64,000 nt of DNA from Bacteroidales bacterium (GTDB lineage: Bacteria; Bacteroidota; Bacteroidia; Bacteroidales; F082): contig JAFYHS010000010.1 in NCBI GenBank assembly GCA_017539045.1, positions 38,106 through 102,105 on the forward strand, read 5' to 3'. Shown here piece by piece: positions 62,305 through 64,000 of the stretch; positions within the stretch are counted from its first letter, which is position 1; every line of letters starts with the position of its first letter. The translations under genes were made by a program, and so were the position numbers. A model generated the notes under the pieces. It was not told where the DNA came from and did no database searches. It saw only the letters and a list, made by a program, of their open reading frames with translations.

Positions 62305-63933
62305 TTAGAATCCCGCCAACTCCATCGTTACGGTAGGGATGAGGAGCAAGGCACCAATGACGACCAGCACAAGGATGAACTTCCAGATGAACTTCACCCA
62401 CTTCTCCCACGGGATGCGGGCCACACCAAGGGCGGCCATCAGGACACCGCTGGTAGGTGTGATCATATTGGTGAAGCCATCACCGAACTGGAAGGCCACC
62501 ACCGTTGCCTGACGCGAGATGCCGATCAAGTCGCTGAAAGGCGCCATGATGGGCATGGTGATGGCGGCCTTGGCCGAGCCACTCGGGATGACGATATTGA
62601 TCAAGGTCTGAATGGCATACATAATCTCCGCCGAGGCAATCTTGCCCATGTTGCCCATCGACTTTGAGAGGCCATATAGGATGGTGTCGATGATGCCGCC
62701 ATCCTGGAGGATGATGACGATGCCACCCGCCAAGCCTACGATGACCGCCGCCGAGAGGATGTCGCCCATGCCTTCGAGGAACAGTTTCGCGATGTCGCTG
62801 GCGCTCTTGTCGACAGCCAAGCCGCTGGCGATGCCGAGCACCAAGAACAAGGAAGCAATCTCCATGATGTACCACTCGTAGCCCAGCACGCCTACCACCA
62901 AGAAATAAACCGTTGCGAAAAGTAATGTAAGGACAAAATAATGCACCGTCTTACGGAGCGTGATGACGCTCAGCAGGACAAACAGCGCCGTGCCGATAGG
63001 CAACAGGGGCAGCGTGGTCTCGTTGTTGCCAATCTTCAAGGTGGTCATCGGGTAAAGCACCGAGAACACGATTAATACCGCCGTCAAGAAGGCGAAGACC
63101 CACCAGGCCTTATGGGGCGTGTAGCGTTCCAACTCCTCTTCCTTCACCTCCGCCGACTTGCGCCAGTAGGCATCGTCGTCATACATGATGGACGACTGCG
63201 GGTTTTTCTTCACCTTGTTGGCATACCAAAGCACAAAAATGATACCCACCACCGTCAAGATAGCCCAACAGACGGCACGATAGCCGATGCCCGTAAAGAG
63301 CGGGATGCCGGCGATGCCCTGCGCGATGCCGATGGTGAAGGGGTTGAGCATGGCGCCCGAGAAGCCAATGTGCGCTGCAACGTACACCATACAGAGACCC
63401 ACAATGCTATCGTAACCCATCGAAACGGCCAAAGGAATGATAATCAAGGCAAAGGCAATGGTCTCCTCACTCATGCCAAAAACGCTACCGAAGAGGCTGA
63501 ATAACAGCATGATGAGAATGATAACAACATTGTTCACCCCTATCTTACGCATCAGCTTCCAGCGTTCGAGGCGTTTGGTAAACTTCAGGAACGACATGAT
63601 GCCCATATCGATGGCCTTGCTTTTGTTCATAATCCAAAAGGCGCCACCTATGATTAATATGAACACGATGATGTTGCCCTGCTTGACGAAGCCCTTGTAG
63701 AACGCCGAAAACACCTGCCAGGTCTGCGGCTCAGCATGGAACTCCGCGGTCGTTGAGCCTGTCGAAACGCCGCTTGCATTCAACTCATCCAAATAATGAA
63801 AAGTCATCACCGTCTCATCCCCGACCTGCTCCGTGACATATTTCCCCGGCGGGATAATCCACGTGAGCACCGCCGCAATGACGATGATAAAGAAAACAAT
63901 GACAAAGGTATGTGGAACTTTGCGTTTTTTCAT
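62305..63933 (-). CDS. YfcC/DcuC-family anion carrier
   Basis: 542 residues from the ATG at 63933; an in-frame start at 63954 falls in the promoter. About twelve TM helices of the C4-dicarboxylate anaerobic carrier (YfcC) family: VPHTFVIVFFIIVIAAVLTWIIPPG (in parts), IGGAFWIMNKSKAIDMGI, SEETIAFALIIIPLAVSMGYD (in parts), NIVIPSGSAKAAITMPIMAP, and FQFGDGFTNMITPTSGVLMA. Substrate could be a dicarboxylate, amino acid or peptide. The periplasmic loop after TM1 contains GVSTGSTT (about residues 55-62), coded by a palindromic repeat. It is upstream of the GH95 gene by 9 bp and likely co-transcribed. Confidence 0.9.
   Translation of the reverse strand: MKKRKVPHTFVIVFFIIVIAAVLTWIIPPGKYVTEQVGDETVMTFHYLDELNASGVSTGSTTAEFHAEPQTWQVFSAFYKGFVKQGNIIVFILIIGGAFWIMNKSKAIDMGIMSFLKFTKRLERWKLMRKIGVNNVVIILIMLLFSLFGSVFGMSEETIAFALIIIPLAVSMGYDSIVGLCMVYVAAHIGFSGAMLNPFTIGIAQGIAGIPLFTGIGYRAVCWAILTVVGIIFVLWYANKVKKNPQSSIMYDDDAYWRKSAEVKEEELERYTPHKAWWVFAFLTAVLIVFSVLYPMTTLKIGNNETTLPLLPIGTALFVLLSVITLRKTVHYFVLTLLFATVYFLVVGVLGYEWYIMEIASLFLVLGIASGLAVDKSASDIAKLFLEGMGDILSAAVIVGLAGGIVIILQDGGIIDTILYGLSKSMGNMGKIASAEIMYAIQTLINIVIPSGSAKAAITMPIMAPFSDLIGISRQATVVAFQFGDGFTNMITPTSGVLMAALGVARIPWEKWVKFIWKFILVLVVIGALLLIPTVTMELAGF
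63748..63771. repeat. Palindromic repeat, copy 4 (in YfcC coding region)
   Basis: Same 24-bp sequence as copy 2 and read in the same frame, giving GVSTGSTT in the first periplasmic loop. Confidence 0.85.
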
Positions 63934-63953
63934 GAGCAATCGGATTGAAGCCA

Positions 63954-63961
63954 CAAAGATA
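63954..63961 (-). promoter_or_regulatory. Promoter -7 box for the YfcC-GH95 unit
   Basis: TATCTTTG on the minus strand, 20 nt before the chosen ATG. Confidence 0.55.
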
Positions 63962-63974
63962 TTGATTTATTCCT

Positions 63975-63982
63975 TATTTTTG
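63975..63982 (+). promoter_or_regulatory. Promoter -7 box for a gene beyond the right edge
   Basis: TATTTTTG on the plus strand, 18 bp before the window ends; the gene it would serve is not visible. Confidence 0.4.
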
Positions 63983-64000
63983 CGCCAATTATCAAAATCA

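Overview
The window is a chromosomal segment of a Bacteroidota bacterium, most likely an uncultured Bacteroidales. The evidence is TAnnTTTG promoter boxes in place of the sigma-70 type, a type IX secretion (T9SS) locus, gldF/gldG, many lineage-restricted envelope families (DUF4340, DUF4476, GSCFA, PorP/SprF), lipoproteins with Bacteroidota-style lipoboxes, and signal peptides whose predicted mature form begins with Gln. Most genes look moderately GC-rich; a few short stretches (about 8.4-9.8, 27.5-30.3 and 35.5-36.7 kb) are clearly richer in A+T. I see no phage, insertion sequence, plasmid or CRISPR array. Species and habitat cannot be fixed from sequence alone; a PNGase F-like enzyme and a GH95 fucosidase suggest access to host or plant glycans.

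Layout. 0-4.1 kb (minus): envelope cluster of an OmpP1/FadL-like protein, a TPR protein, LptC and a CNNM membrane protein cut by the window edge. 4.2-7.1 kb (plus): tRNA-Phe, lnt, dus. 7.1-10.5 kb (minus): rocD, a TPR membrane protein, an MBL hydrolase. 10.5-13.7 kb: a 1068-residue propeller/Omp85-barrel fusion. 13.7-16.9 kb (minus): nadD-gmk-yicC and a lipoprotein. 17-20.3 kb (plus): a PNGase F-like T9SS cargo and a DUF4476 protein. 20.4-26.2 kb (minus): a small OMP, a glutaminyl cyclase, a large MscS channel, pyrG. 26.3-30.3 kb: a C26-type amidotransferase, a small lipoprotein, and an ECF sigma factor overlapping a membrane-anchored double-barrel protein. 30.4-35.4 kb: dnaK, a LysM/M23 protein, lysS. 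35.5-38.7 kb (plus): an A+T-rich pair (small membrane protein and hypoxanthine-DNA-glycosylase-like protein), an orphan membrane protein, holB. 38.7-42.3 kb (minus): gldF-gldG-DUF4340. 42.4-47.4 kb: a small coiled-coil ORF, a THUMP-like methyltransferase, a pseudouridine synthase with a long RRFDD-repeat tail, GSCFA, trxB. 47.5-53.8 kb: tRNA-Pro and the T9SS core porP-gldK-gldL-gldM-gldN. 53.9-58.5 kb (minus): rseP, an M23 protein, groES-groEL. 58.6-63.9 kb: a MATE exporter, a GH95 fucosidase, a YfcC-type carrier.

How the genes connect. The T9SS core, one cargo with a C-terminal sorting domain, the Gln-cyclising enzyme and about ten exported proteins with Gln at the predicted +1 position form one secretion and maturation theme. 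LptC, Lnt, two M23 proteins, RseP and the sigma/anti-sigma-like pair belong to envelope building and surveillance. The least expected features are the PNGase F-like cargo with its three catalytic acids intact, a 24-bp palindromic repeat (four copies within 5.3 kb) that sits in-frame inside two coding sequences, and the sigma-linked protein that joins a cytoplasmic/TM anchor to two barrel-like units.
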